Shown in pieces: positions 10,432 through 18,859 of a stretch of DNA of 64,000 bases. The notes beneath the pieces are model-generated. The model saw nothing but the letters and a program-made list of their open reading frames with translations, ran no database searches and had not been told where the DNA came from. Location of the stretch: positions 651,501-715,500 of the forward strand of contig NZ_AP026867.1 in the NCBI RefSeq assembly GCF_026000115.1. The letters run 5' to 3'. This stretch comes from Aureispira anguillae (GTDB lineage: Bacteria > Bacteroidota > Bacteroidia > Chitinophagales > Saprospiraceae). The position numbers and the translations under genes are program-made. Positions within the stretch are counted from its first letter, which is position 1; each line of letters starts with the position of its first letter.

Positions 10432-11309
10432 GTAGTTGAAAACTATCCCTTTGGTATGACTATCAAAGGAGAATGGAAGTTTGCACAGCCTCAGGTTGGT
10501 GGCGCCAATAAATACCAGTATAATGGTAAAGAACTGAACGAGGACTTTGGCTTGAATTGGAATGACTATGGAGTAAGGTGGTATGATGCGAGTATTGGGC
10601 GTTGGAATGCCGTCGATCCATTGGCAGGAGATTATATGCCTTGGTCTGGGTATAACTATGTACTTGGAAATCCTTTAAAATATATTGATCCTGATGGGAT
10701 GCGGGTGGAGGGCGATTTTTATGCTGTATTTCAAGGTAAACTTAGAAAGGTAGGGACTGATGATATTGATGATGGAAAACAGTATCATGTGAAAAATTTA
10801 AGTGCCAGAGGGCTATAATAGTGAGGGGGAAGTATATGAGGAACTTTTTAATGAGTCAATAGAAACTGGGAATGAAACAGGTGTGCAATTATATTTAGAT
10901 GAAGAAACATCTAATGTTAACTTTCATTTTCCTGTATATAGCTCTAGAGTAAAAGATATTCCTTAGTGGACCAGGTCACATTATAATGAATACTGATGAA
11001 GAAATGAAGACCATAACAGGAAAGTCTAAAATAGCAGTTTTTGCAGATCTCCATACACACCCTGCTTTAGATGATTATACTCTAGAAGATGATCTAGCAA
11101 TACAGAGAACTGTAGATGGCAAGAATGCTACCAAGAGGAATGTTGTTTCTTATTCTATTGATGTAAGAGAGTATATTATAAAGCACTCCCCTGCAAAAAG
11201 TTCATTCTCTGGACCTGTTTCTAATAGTGAAATAATGAAGATAAGCCCAGCAAGTGTCTATAACAATAAAGTAAGTTTAGTGAGAGATGCAATAAAAACT
11301 ACCAAATGA
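10432..11309 (+). pseudogene. Frameshifted RHS core plus JAB-like tip (orphan cassette 3)
   Basis: The RHS core fragment reads from about 10432 (VVENYPFGM) through YNGKELNEDFG, DASIGRWNAVDPLAGD and YIDPDGM, then stops at 10816. The message continues in the +1 frame from 10802 (VPEGYNSEGEVYEEL ... YSSRVKDIP, stop at 10964). It continues again in a third frame from about 10965 (SGPGHIIMNTDEE ...) to 11309. Each shift can be explained by a single-base change, at the a-rich run near 10797-10801 and near 10960. The last segment contains FADLHTHP followed by DDYTLEDD, the HxHP-x7-8-D layout of JAB/MPN-type metalloproteins. Such domains are known as tips of bacterial RHS proteins. Whether the shifts are natural or base-calling errors in homopolymers cannot be decided here. 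As written, no intact product is made. Confidence 0.7.
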
Positions 11310-11746
11310 TAACAATAAATAAATTACTGATAATCTTCATAATCAGCTTGATGACAAGTTGTAGTTCACTTCGCTCCTCTCTGGAATACAAGTACATAAA
11401 ACCTGTGGAGAAAATTATAGAAAAAGCTATTAATGAAATAGAGCAATCTAAGATTAAACCTTTAGAGAAGAACAAACAATCTTTGTTTATACTTTTTGAA
11501 ACTTGTAATGGAGCAACTTCTATGATATTCAATTACATTGAGAATATGCCACCTAATCTTCAAAAACACATAAAGAACTCCCGTCGTTATTTATTAATAA
11601 ATAATAGAAGAATCCCTATTATTTTTGATGCAGATGATGGAAGTATATATGTAAAGGAAGGTGGAATCAATTATGGTATTATTGGGGGGTATGTATTGCA
11701 GTTTGATAATGAGGGTAGTAAAATATTGTCTGGAATTGCTAATTAA
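11306..11746 (+). CDS. Small lipoprotein overlapping the JAB-like tip; candidate partner
   Basis: 146 aa. N-terminal signal with TSC at residues 17-19 (LMTSCSSLRSS), a good lipobox with Cys19. The start codon overlaps the stop of the upstream RHS tip (atga, 4-bp overlap), which suggests translational coupling. The rest includes an amphipathic helix (YIKPVEKIIEKAINEIEQSK) and a beta-rich C-terminus (GSIYVKEGGINYGIIGGYVLQF). No family recognised. The tight coupling to a toxin-like tip and membrane anchoring parallel the gene at 8187, so the same kind of role (immunity or chaperone) is inferred. Confidence 0.7.
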   Translation: MITINKLLIIFIISLMTSCSSLRSSLEYKYIKPVEKIIEKAINEIEQSKIKPLEKNKQSLFILFETCNGATSMIFNYIENMPPNLQKHIKNSRRYLLINNRRIPIIFDADDGSIYVKEGGINYGIIGGYVLQFDNEGSKILSGIAN

Positions 11747-11782
11747 CTGTTTTATCAAAACAAGGAAAAGGGGGGGGCTCCA

Positions 11783-11820
11783 TAAAAGTAGCCAACCACA
11801 GCCACGCCAGTAGTTGAAAA
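11783..11820 (+). repeat. Cassette-junction repeat, copy 3
   Basis: taaaagtagccaaccacagc followed by cacgccagtagttgaaaa. It shares accacagYcacgccagtagttgaaaa with copy 2 and lies 36 bp after the stop of the preceding lipoprotein. After it the RHS reading frame is lost at once. Confidence 0.6.
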
Positions 11821-12024
11821 ACTGACACATAGTTAGCCACTATGTTCTGTCATGTCTTTGGGGCTACATGTTTGTCGTCATCAGGGTGGGGACTCCTGCT
11901 TATATTTTTATTTTCAAAAGAAACAGAAGGCTCAGTAAAGCTAATAAAAACTACAAACACTTCATCGCCCTAGAGTGTTCTCCCCAATGGAGTTCACTAC
12001 TAGGAGCTATCAGGTTGTGGTTAG
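11821..12024. other. Unexplained spacer between junction repeat 3 and an RHS remnant
   Basis: About 200 bp with no match to RHS core on either side. A 60-codon open frame (11868-12050) crosses it and runs into the RHS remnant in a different frame, so it is not convincing as a gene. Nothing else recognised. It may be the leftover of an insertion or deletion that damaged the fourth cassette. Confidence 0.4.
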
Positions 12025-12160
12025 GTTATTTTAGAAGTAGTCCAAAATAGCAATACGAATGAGTTGTTGCAGCAGGAGCATTATTATCCTTTTGGGATGC
12101 CGATTCGTGGAGAGTGGAAGTTTGTGCAGCCGCAGGTTGGAGAGAGGCAATGTAACGGCA
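12025..12160 (+). pseudogene. RHS core remnant (cassette 4)
   Basis: About 135 bp nearly identical to 7160-7262 of the full-length RHS gene. It encodes EVVQNSNTNELLQQEHYYPFGMP..., then GEWKFVQPQVG. The homology breaks off and runs into ERQCNGIDKKGKK and the following gene. No start, no tip and no DPxG boundary are present. It is a deletion product of a former cassette. Confidence 0.75.
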
Positions 12161-12179
12161 TTGATAAAAAAGGCAAAAA

Positions 12180-12584
12180 ATGATCAAAACATTATATGTT
12201 GTATTTTCAATCTTAGTAATGTATTTTCACTATGATATATATAGTTGCATGAACTGTTCTTATAGACATGTTTGGTGGAATAGTTGGATTATAAAGCACG
12301 AGCTATGTAATTTTATACCAGTAATTTATATTGCATTACAAATCGTAAGTACATTAACGGTTGTATTAGGAATCCATAGAATTTTTTTATTGCGCCTAAT
12401 TGATCCTTTAATAGGTTTGCATACTACTTTAAATATACTTTATTGGGCTTATGTAGCTTACTTTTTACAAGACTCTATTTACAATACTTACATAATGATG
12501 AATATGCTATATATGTCATTTTATATTCAATGTTTATGGGGGGATAAAAATAATATAGCTTTGGATGACCTATTAGATTCCTAA
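12180..12584 (+). CDS. Small integral membrane protein, orphan partner of the lost fourth tip
   Basis: 134 aa with about four hydrophobic segments (roughly residues 3-22, 43-67, 74-95 and 100-122). Cysteines cluster near the N-terminus (CMNCSYRH) and there is a short acidic tail (DDLLDS). No family recognised. The start overlaps the end of the RHS remnant reading frame (aaaaaatgatc). By analogy with the upstream cassettes it is the surviving small partner gene of a cassette whose tip was deleted. A membrane location would again place the partner at the cell envelope. Function otherwise unknown. Confidence 0.6.
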   Translation: MIKTLYVVFSILVMYFHYDIYSCMNCSYRHVWWNSWIIKHELCNFIPVIYIALQIVSTLTVVLGIHRIFLLRLIDPLIGLHTTLNILYWAYVAYFLQDSIYNTYIMMNMLYMSFYIQCLWGDKNNIALDDLLDS

Positions 12585-12704
12585 AAAAAGCAAGGCATTC
12601 CATCTCAGAAGTGAACAGAGTAGAGCAATACCAGTCCTTTTTTATTGCCTAAAGTAGAATTTTTTGAAAAACGAATAAAGTCTCTAGCAATATTATAAAG
12701 AATC

Positions 12705-12745
12705 AAATGCGTTTAACTACCTTTATTGGGTTGTTAAACGCATTT
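12705..12745 (+). terminator. Intrinsic terminator closing the RHS locus
   Basis: Perfect 13-bp stem aaatgcgtttaac / gttaaacgcattt with a 15-nt loop, followed by a T run (cattttttat). It lies in the 300-bp gap between the last cassette gene and the S9 peptidase gene. The rest of that gap contains only a degenerate echo of the cassette-junction sequence (about 12585-12615). Confidence 0.85.
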
Positions 12746-12884
12746 TTTATCATCCTTACTCCAAGTTTAAATGACAATTCCCATAGCATTAATTGTCCAA
12801 TATTGAACGACTAGTTTTAATTTGTTGCTTGGTAATAAATTGGAAGAGAACGAGGAGTATTAGATTCTAATCTTATCATAAACA

Positions 12885-14819
12885 ATGAAAAAAATATACC
12901 TAATCTTTTGCTTATCCTGCATTTGGGGGGGGCTTACAGCACAAGAAAACCTAAGCCCAAAGCAGTTGCTAGAACTCAATAGAGTTTCGGCTGTTGGATT
13001 AACAGATGACAAATCTGCTGTAATTTATCGAGCAACTCAATACGATGTTGCTGCTAATGCTAAAAGTACAACGTACTACTTGCAAGCCTTGGAAGGGGGA
13101 GCTAAAAAAAAGATTCATGATTATGCAAATTTAGTAACCGATAAACACATCTCTCCCGATGGAAAACATAAAATAGTTACTAAGGATGTAAAGATAGAAC
13201 GGGTAACGGGAACAGACTTTTATCCCGAACTAAACCATTCAAATGTACAGATTTATGAAAGCTTGCAGTATCGCCATTGGGATGTCTGGGAAGATGGTGC
13301 TTATAGCCATGTATTTATCGAAAGTATTGGAGAGAAGACAATTAATAGTGTGGATATTATGGAAGGGGAACCCTATGATTGCCCAACTATGCCTTTTGGA
13401 GGGGCTGAAGATTACCTTTGGAGTCCTGATGGTAAAAAGTTGCTATATGTCAGCAAAAAATTATATGGTACAGCCTATACTAAAAGCACCAATACCGATA
13501 TTTATGAATATGATTTAGCCACTAAAAATACCCAAAATTTAACAGGGTACAACAATGGTTATGATATGGCACCAGCCTTTTCTTCCAAGGGGAAATTAGC
13601 TTGGTTGCAAATGAAACGAGATGGCTACGAATCGGATAAAAATGATATTATTGTCCGTTTTAAAAATGGAGGAAAAGAGGGCGATTTGAACTTAACCAAA
13701 GATTGGGACGGAACCGTTAATGGCTTTGTTTGGAGCAATGCAGGCGATAAAATCTATTTTAATGCTCCAGTTGGAGGGACGGTTCATTTATTTGAATTGG
13801 CGATTCCGAGCTCTTATGAGGGCAAAATAGCTGCTCCCAAGCAGCTTACCAAAGGACAATTTGACGTTAATGGTCTTGTTGGGCACAATGGAAATACAAT
13901 GGTGGTTTATCGTCGAGATATGAACCATGCGACAGAGTTGTATACCGTTGACCTAAGTACAGGGAAAATGAAACAGTTGACCCATGAAAATGATGCTATT
14001 TATCAAACGATTAATCAGAGTAAGGTCGTCAAGAGAATGGTTAAAACAACAGATGGGAAAGACATGGTTACTTGGGTGATTTATCCACCTAATTTTGATG
14101 AAACTAAAAAATACCCGACTTTATTGTATTGCCAAGGAGGACCTCAAGGAGCTTTGAGCCAGTTTTATTCCTTCCGTTGGAATTTTCAACTCATGGCAGC
14201 ACAAGGCTATATTGTAGTCGCTCCTAATCGTCGTGGAATGCCTGGGCATGGGGTAGAATGGAATGAGCAAATTAGTGGAGATTATGGCGGACAGAATATG
14301 AAGGATTATTTGGCGGCGATTGATGATGTTGCCAAAGAGCCATACGTTGATAAGGATCGTTTGGGTTGTGTAGGTGCTAGCTATGGGGGGTATTCTTGCT
14401 TTTATTTGGCTGGAATTCACGAAAAGCGATTCAAATCCTTTATTGCCCACGATGGGATTTTTAACTGGAAATCGATGTATGGAACTACCGAAGAAATGTT
14501 CTTTGTCAACTGGGACATGGGAGGCAATTATTGGGACAAAACTAATAAAATTGCTCAACGTAGTTTTAATGAATTTAACCCCATTGAACACGTAGATAAA
14601 TGGGATACACCAATCTTGGTAATACAAGGAGGCAAAGATTATAGAGTGCCAATTGGGCAAGGTTTAGAGGCGTTTAATGCCGCTCAATTGCGTGGAATCA
14701 AAAGCAAGTTGCTGTATTTTCCAGAAGAAAACCACTGGGTACTTTCTGTACAAAATGCGCTGATTTGGCAAACCGAATTTTTCAAGTGGTTGGAAGAAAC
14801 CTTGGAGGTGAAGAAATAG
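12885..14819 (+). CDS. S9 family prolyl oligopeptidase / acyl-peptidase-like serine peptidase
   Basis: 644 aa with a signal peptide (CLSCIWGGLTAQ). Residues ~25-390 are a WD40-like beta-propeller (PD40-type repeats such as YLWSPDGKKLLYVSKK). The C-terminal alpha/beta-hydrolase domain (~400-640) has GASYGGYS with nucleophile Ser499, GGKDYRVP with Asp585 and ENHW with His617, so the catalytic triad is complete. This is the architecture of dipeptidyl-peptidase/acylaminoacyl-peptidase enzymes. They act outside the cytoplasmic membrane and release short peptides from oligopeptides. It is a single-gene unit, with terminators on both sides. The exact specificity (DPP IV, DPP V or acylaminoacyl type) cannot be told from sequence alone. 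Confidence 0.9.
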   Translation: MKKIYLIFCLSCIWGGLTAQENLSPKQLLELNRVSAVGLTDDKSAVIYRATQYDVAANAKSTTYYLQALEGGAKKKIHDYANLVTDKHISPDGKHKIVTKDVKIERVTGTDFYPELNHSNVQIYESLQYRHWDVWEDGAYSHVFIESIGEKTINSVDIMEGEPYDCPTMPFGGAEDYLWSPDGKKLLYVSKKLYGTAYTKSTNTDIYEYDLATKNTQNLTGYNNGYDMAPAFSSKGKLAWLQMKRDGYESDKNDIIVRFKNGGKEGDLNLTKDWDGTVNGFVWSNAGDKIYFNAPVGGTVHLFELAIPSSYEGKIAAPKQLTKGQFDVNGLVGHNGNTMVVYRRDMNHATELYTVDLSTGKMKQLTHENDAIYQTINQSKVVKRMVKTTDGKDMVTWVIYPPNFDETKKYPTLLYCQGGPQGALSQFYSFRWNFQLMAAQGYIVVAPNRRGMPGHGVEWNEQISGDYGGQNMKDYLAAIDDVAKEPYVDKDRLGCVGASYGGYSCFYLAGIHEKRFKSFIAHDGIFNWKSMYGTTEEMFFVNWDMGGNYWDKTNKIAQRSFNEFNPIEHVDKWDTPILVIQGGKDYRVPIGQGLEAFNAAQLRGIKSKLLYFPEENHWVLSVQNALIWQTEFFKWLEETLEVKK

Positions 14820-14856
14820 TAGGATTGAGCCAAATTTTGTGATTAAATTATTGGAG

Positions 14857-14896
14857 AACCTATTTTATGTGTCTTTGCATAAAATAGGTTTTTTTT
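14857..14896 (+). terminator. Intrinsic terminator after the S9 peptidase
   Basis: Stem aacctattttatg / cataaaataggtt (13 bp) with an 8-nt loop and eight Ts. Confidence 0.9.
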
Positions 14897-14969
14897 GAAC
14901 AGTTGTAACCGAATACCCCTTTGGAGTTATCAATAGGATAGCAAGAATAACTTATTATAAATAAAGACC

Positions 14970-16058
14970 ATGAAAGTAAATCAAATTAAAGAACTTGTAT
15001 TTAAAGTCGATGATGTTGAACAAGAAACGGAGCTTTTTGAAACTCATAATGGCTTAGAACAAATTGAAAAAGCATTTCCTAATAAAATAGCAGCATCTAT
15101 TCAAGACGATAAGTCTTATTGGTTTACTTATGTGACAGGAGAGGAGTATCATCAATTTTTGTTAATGTTGGATGCAGGATTTAATAGGCACAAACCAATT
15201 ACAATTAGTCCAGATAATCTGTGGTTGCTCATTTGTCAAGGTTTTGCAGAACATGTTAAGCAAAACGCTTGGTTGTTGAAACATAAATTGGTCAATTTTG
15301 GGCTTGGTAAAAGAACAATAACCGTAGAAGTTGATGAATATAAACCAGATTGGGAGCAAGCAATAGAGGATGTTTGTGAGCAGATTTCTAGCTACACTAA
15401 AAAAGATATTTACGCTACAGTAGTACTTGATTTTTCTACGACAACATTAGTAGAAAAAACGGCTTTTGGAATTACCTTTATGGATGCTGTCTCTAAATAT
15501 TTTGTGTATGAAGGGACTAGTATTTGCGGTTTTCCTGCTATTAAATTAACAGGAGAAGTAGCTGACTATCAAAAAATGATTTTAAGCCTTCAAGCTTTGA
15601 AAGGTTATGGGCTTAAATGGTGGATCGCTCCTTTAATTGAAATTTTAAATAAAATCATAGCTACCTTAAATGGAAATGTTGATCGAAAATTTTGGCAATC
15701 GCTCTATCGATATGAGTTGGAGGCAATGTCAGGTGGAAAAAGTAGAGTAACTGGTTGGATTACTAAATTCTTTCCTTATGTAAAAAATACCAAGTTTTGG
15801 AAGTTGAGAAAGGGAATGAGGAAGAATCCTTATTTGTTTGGCAACTATAGAATTGATTTAGATCTCGAGGACTTTCCATCTGGAATAGCAAAAGTTCCTT
15901 TTGATTGGCATACCATGGAAAAAGGGACTCGAAAACTAGATTTATTAGCAGGATTTATTGGTAATGCAGAAAATACAGAAACAGGCTTTTTAAGTACTGA
16001 AATTAATTGGATCATTGACGAACGAATCAACAATTCTCCCCAACAATCAACCTTTTAG
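14970..16058 (+). CDS. DUF4419 domain protein
   Basis: 362 aa, no signal peptide. It matches the DUF4419 family in length and signature segments: the PDNLWLLICQGFAEHV stretch near residue 76-91, VVLDFSTTT near 150, GFPAIKLTGEVADYQ near 188-202, and KWWIAPLIEILN near 216-227. The function of the family is unknown; members are scattered in bacteria and fungi. The gene stands alone, with an upstream terminator and its own 74-bp leader. The following DUF547 gene is in the same direction 73 bp away, which may be a separate unit. Confidence 0.85.
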   Translation: MKVNQIKELVFKVDDVEQETELFETHNGLEQIEKAFPNKIAASIQDDKSYWFTYVTGEEYHQFLLMLDAGFNRHKPITISPDNLWLLICQGFAEHVKQNAWLLKHKLVNFGLGKRTITVEVDEYKPDWEQAIEDVCEQISSYTKKDIYATVVLDFSTTTLVEKTAFGITFMDAVSKYFVYEGTSICGFPAIKLTGEVADYQKMILSLQALKGYGLKWWIAPLIEILNKIIATLNGNVDRKFWQSLYRYELEAMSGGKSRVTGWITKFFPYVKNTKFWKLRKGMRKNPYLFGNYRIDLDLEDFPSGIAKVPFDWHTMEKGTRKLDLLAGFIGNAENTETGFLSTEINWIIDERINNSPQQSTF

Positions 16059-16131
16059 CCGTTTAAACGTTTTGTTTAGTGGACAGACCTAAGCTTAATT
16101 CATCTCACGATTCAAAAACATTAAAAAATTT

Positions 16132-16869
16132 ATGAAAAATGTAATTATTGGGCTATTAATTCTGACTGCTTTTTTCGCTGCTTGTGACAAAACTACTCCA
16201 ACTCCAACAACCAAAGATTGGAACCATGATTTATGGGACGGTTTATTGGCACAGTATGTAAATGCGGCAGGAGATGTGAATTATGCAGGGCTAAAAAATG
16301 AGCAATCAACCGTAGAGGAATACCTGAATCTCTTAAGCGATCATGCTCCTAGTTCAACTTGGTCAGCCAACAAAGAAATGGCCTATTGGGTGAATCTATA
16401 CAATGCCTTTACCATTTATAATATTCTAAAGGAATATCCTGTGGCATCCATTATGGATATTGACAATGGGATGATTTGGGATCAGCGAAAGGTAAGGGTA
16501 GGAGATACAGAATATACACTCAATCAGATTGAACAAGAGCGTTTGCTGGCTAAATTTAGCGAGCCTAGAGTGCATTTTGCTGTCAATTGCGCTGCTGCAT
16601 CTTGCCCACCTTTGTTAAACAAGGCGTGGACAGAAGATAATATTCAACAATATTACACCGATCAAGCTCGTACGTTTATTAACGATACCAATTATAATTT
16701 AATTCAAACCAATAACATAGAAGTATCCGAAATTTTTAACTGGTATGCTGCTGATTTTGGGGGGAGCAGTCAAATTGTGAGTTATATTCAACAATATGCC
16801 GATAGCACCATTGCCAATAATGCCACCGTTCAATACAAAACCTATGATTGGAGTTTGAATGAACAATAG
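16132..16869 (+). CDS. DUF547 lipoprotein
   Basis: 245 aa. Lipobox FAAC with Cys18, then a Thr/Pro linker and a DUF547 domain (about 30-235). Its conserved core is visible: YWVNLYNAFTIYNIL, HFAVNCAAASCPPL with the two cysteines, and FNWYAADFGG. DUF547 proteins are common exported proteins in Bacteroidota and proteobacteria. The conserved Cys/His/Asn pattern resembles a papain-like or transglutaminase-like fold, but the activity is unproven. The gene is closed by the hairpin at 16878. Confidence 0.88.
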   Translation: MKNVIIGLLILTAFFAACDKTTPTPTTKDWNHDLWDGLLAQYVNAAGDVNYAGLKNEQSTVEEYLNLLSDHAPSSTWSANKEMAYWVNLYNAFTIYNILKEYPVASIMDIDNGMIWDQRKVRVGDTEYTLNQIEQERLLAKFSEPRVHFAVNCAAASCPPLLNKAWTEDNIQQYYTDQARTFINDTNYNLIQTNNIEVSEIFNWYAADFGGSSQIVSYIQQYADSTIANNATVQYKTYDWSLNEQ

Positions 16870-16877
16870 TAACCATT

Positions 16878-16929
16878 GGAAATTTGAAGGAGTGACAAAG
16901 GACTATACTTGTCAACGCTTCAAATTTCC
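16878..16929. terminator. Bidirectional hairpin between convergent genes
   Basis: Arms ggaaatttgaag / cttcaaatttcc (12 bp perfect) enclosing a second short stem tgacaa / ttgtca. T-rich sequence follows on the plus strand. It separates the DUF547 gene from the convergent multicopper oxidase gene. Its arms recur in the hairpin at 18860, on the other side of the oxidase gene. Confidence 0.75.
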
Positions 16930-16947
16930 AAATTTATTTTTTAGAAT

Positions 16948-18771
16948 CTATTTCAGCAGTACTTTATGGACAAATTTTCCATCTGTATTTGTCCATTCAA
17001 TCAGTAACAAGCCCTTAGCTAATCCTTGGGTAGAAATAGCGGTAGCTCCCTTAAATGGAGCTAGTTTTTGAGTCGTTAACAAACGTCCTTGGAGGTCAAA
17101 AATTCGAATTTGACTCACTTCTTCACAAGTTCCTTCTAGATATAATTTATCTTCTGTTGGATTGGGGTATAATTTGGCAGCATTGGCTAAAGCTTTATAT
17201 TTATTAACCCCAACAGATAAGCCATTCCAGACAACAAATTGCCCCATCATACCTTTGTCCTCGTGTGGCAAAATATGGCAATGATACATATACGTACTAT
17301 CTGGAGCAATGGCAGTACCAAAATCTTCAAAAGCAGCAACATAGCTTAACTTCCAACCTGGAAGGATCAAGACATCATCTAAAGGACCTTTAAAAACATG
17401 TGGCATGGTAGTAGGATCAATCGCAACATTATTGGAATCTAAGATCTGAGTTACAAAAAAGTGAATATCATGAATATGCCAAGGATGTGCCACCCCTGTA
17501 TTGTTGTTAATCGTCCAAATTTCTGTACTATCCAATAAAACCGTGTCATTAACAACCATCATATCCATTGGAGTATTGTCTATTAGGTAGCCCCCTGTAT
17601 TAGGAGCCCCTGTAAATTCCTTAACACGTGTTTTGGTATAGGAATAATAAGGGGGCGTTTCTAGAGGGTGCAATGGAATAGGAAAGCTTGAAATTGGGCT
17701 ATTGGGTAAGGTATTGGGCTGCACAATAATTTTTAACAAGGTTACATCTGTTGCATAATTATTGGTAGTTGACGGGTTGCCAATAACACCATTAGGAATC
17801 GAATTGGCATAATTAATCAGATAAAGCGTATCACCTGCTCGCCCTCTCAAATCTACCAACCATTCTGTACGAGCACCAGGGGGAATCAATACTTCATTCA
17901 TCGCATAAGAAGAATCTGTATATCCTGCATCTGTCGCAATAAATTGAAAGCCCTCAGGATTTAGGTTCAGGTCACCTACGCCAAGGTTAAACGAAAATTT
18001 AGCATCTCCATTGAGTATTCTTAGGCGCACCATATTGGCAGGAACTTCTAAGTAAGGATCAACAACGCCGTTTATAATATATTGATAGTTATCTTTGTAA
18101 CCCCCTCCATTTTGACCACAACAGCCACCTTTTATAATCAGTGTGCCTGCGCTATCTCGAACAAAGCGTTTGGTTTGGATCACCAAAGGAATGTCATCTA
18201 CTCCATAATCGTGCGGGATTAAATTGTGAATGGCAACTAAGGTTGAATCGTCATAGGCATTCGGAGGGTCTTCAACATAGATCATCCCAGACATGCCCAT
18301 CTGAACTTGCTCGTAAGTTGTTCCCATAGCGTGGGGGTGATACCACATGGTTGCCGATTTATCCATTACTTCAAAGTCAATCTTCCAAGTACTATTGGTG
18401 TCAATTAATTGGTGTGGTCCTCCATCTGCATGAACAGGAACATGAGCCCCATGCCAATGGGTAGTGGTTGGGTGAGGCAGATTGTTGCGGACTTCTGTGT
18501 GAATCTGATAACCATAATTCCAAGCAATAGAAGGCCCTAAGTAAGTATTCGAATTACTGTCCATCTGATTGTAGGCATAGGTTGTAATTAAGGTATTTAG
18601 GCTGTCTACACCATTAGGATTAAAATTGTGTTGATGGACATCAACCTTCAATAAAATGGTATCTGAATTAATAAGATAAGGAATGGGGAGTGGATTGACA
18701 AAATTCTGTGCCGTAGCACTGCCAAAACAGAAAAGTAAAAAGAATAAGAAGTGTGTGTGAAATGTTTTCAT
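16948..18771 (-). CDS. Secreted multicopper oxidase with T9SS type A sorting domain
   Basis: 607 aa, signal peptide 1-21. All four copper-binding motifs are present: THWHG at 104-108, WYHPH at 143-147, HPWHIHDIHFF near 430-440, and YHCHILPHEDKGMMG near 498-512. The last supplies the HCH type 1/type 3 ligands and a Met axial ligand. Three cupredoxin domains give a laccase/CueO/bilirubin-oxidase layout. The final ~75 residues (LYPNPTEDKLYLEG to the C-terminus) are a T9SS type A signal, so the enzyme is probably released or anchored on the cell surface. Likely role is oxidation of Cu(I), Mn, phenolics or similar electron donors; the substrate is not deducible. No methionine-rich copper-sensing insert is seen. 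Confidence 0.92.
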   Translation of the reverse strand: MKTFHTHFLFFLLFCFGSATAQNFVNPLPIPYLINSDTILLKVDVHQHNFNPNGVDSLNTLITTYAYNQMDSNSNTYLGPSIAWNYGYQIHTEVRNNLPHPTTTHWHGAHVPVHADGGPHQLIDTNSTWKIDFEVMDKSATMWYHPHAMGTTYEQVQMGMSGMIYVEDPPNAYDDSTLVAIHNLIPHDYGVDDIPLVIQTKRFVRDSAGTLIIKGGCCGQNGGGYKDNYQYIINGVVDPYLEVPANMVRLRILNGDAKFSFNLGVGDLNLNPEGFQFIATDAGYTDSSYAMNEVLIPPGARTEWLVDLRGRAGDTLYLINYANSIPNGVIGNPSTTNNYATDVTLLKIIVQPNTLPNSPISSFPIPLHPLETPPYYSYTKTRVKEFTGAPNTGGYLIDNTPMDMMVVNDTVLLDSTEIWTINNNTGVAHPWHIHDIHFFVTQILDSNNVAIDPTTMPHVFKGPLDDVLILPGWKLSYVAAFEDFGTAIAPDSTYMYHCHILPHEDKGMMGQFVVWNGLSVGVNKYKALANAAKLYPNPTEDKLYLEGTCEEVSQIRIFDLQGRLLTTQKLAPFKGATAISTQGLAKGLLLIEWTNTDGKFVHKVLLK

Positions 18772-18859
18772 GTAGAAGAATTTTAAATTAAAAAAAATTA
18801 TAATTTAAAATAATAAAAAAGAATGAAAACAATTAATAGTGAGGCAGATTAGATGGGGT

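Noticed and set aside
11868-12050. 60-codon plus-strand frame in the RHS spacer
   Set aside because: Runs out of frame into the RHS remnant and ends there; no start context, no recognisable product.
14121-14660. 179-codon minus-strand frame inside the S9 peptidase
   Set aside because: Antisense to the catalytic domain, which is strongly conserved; no family features.
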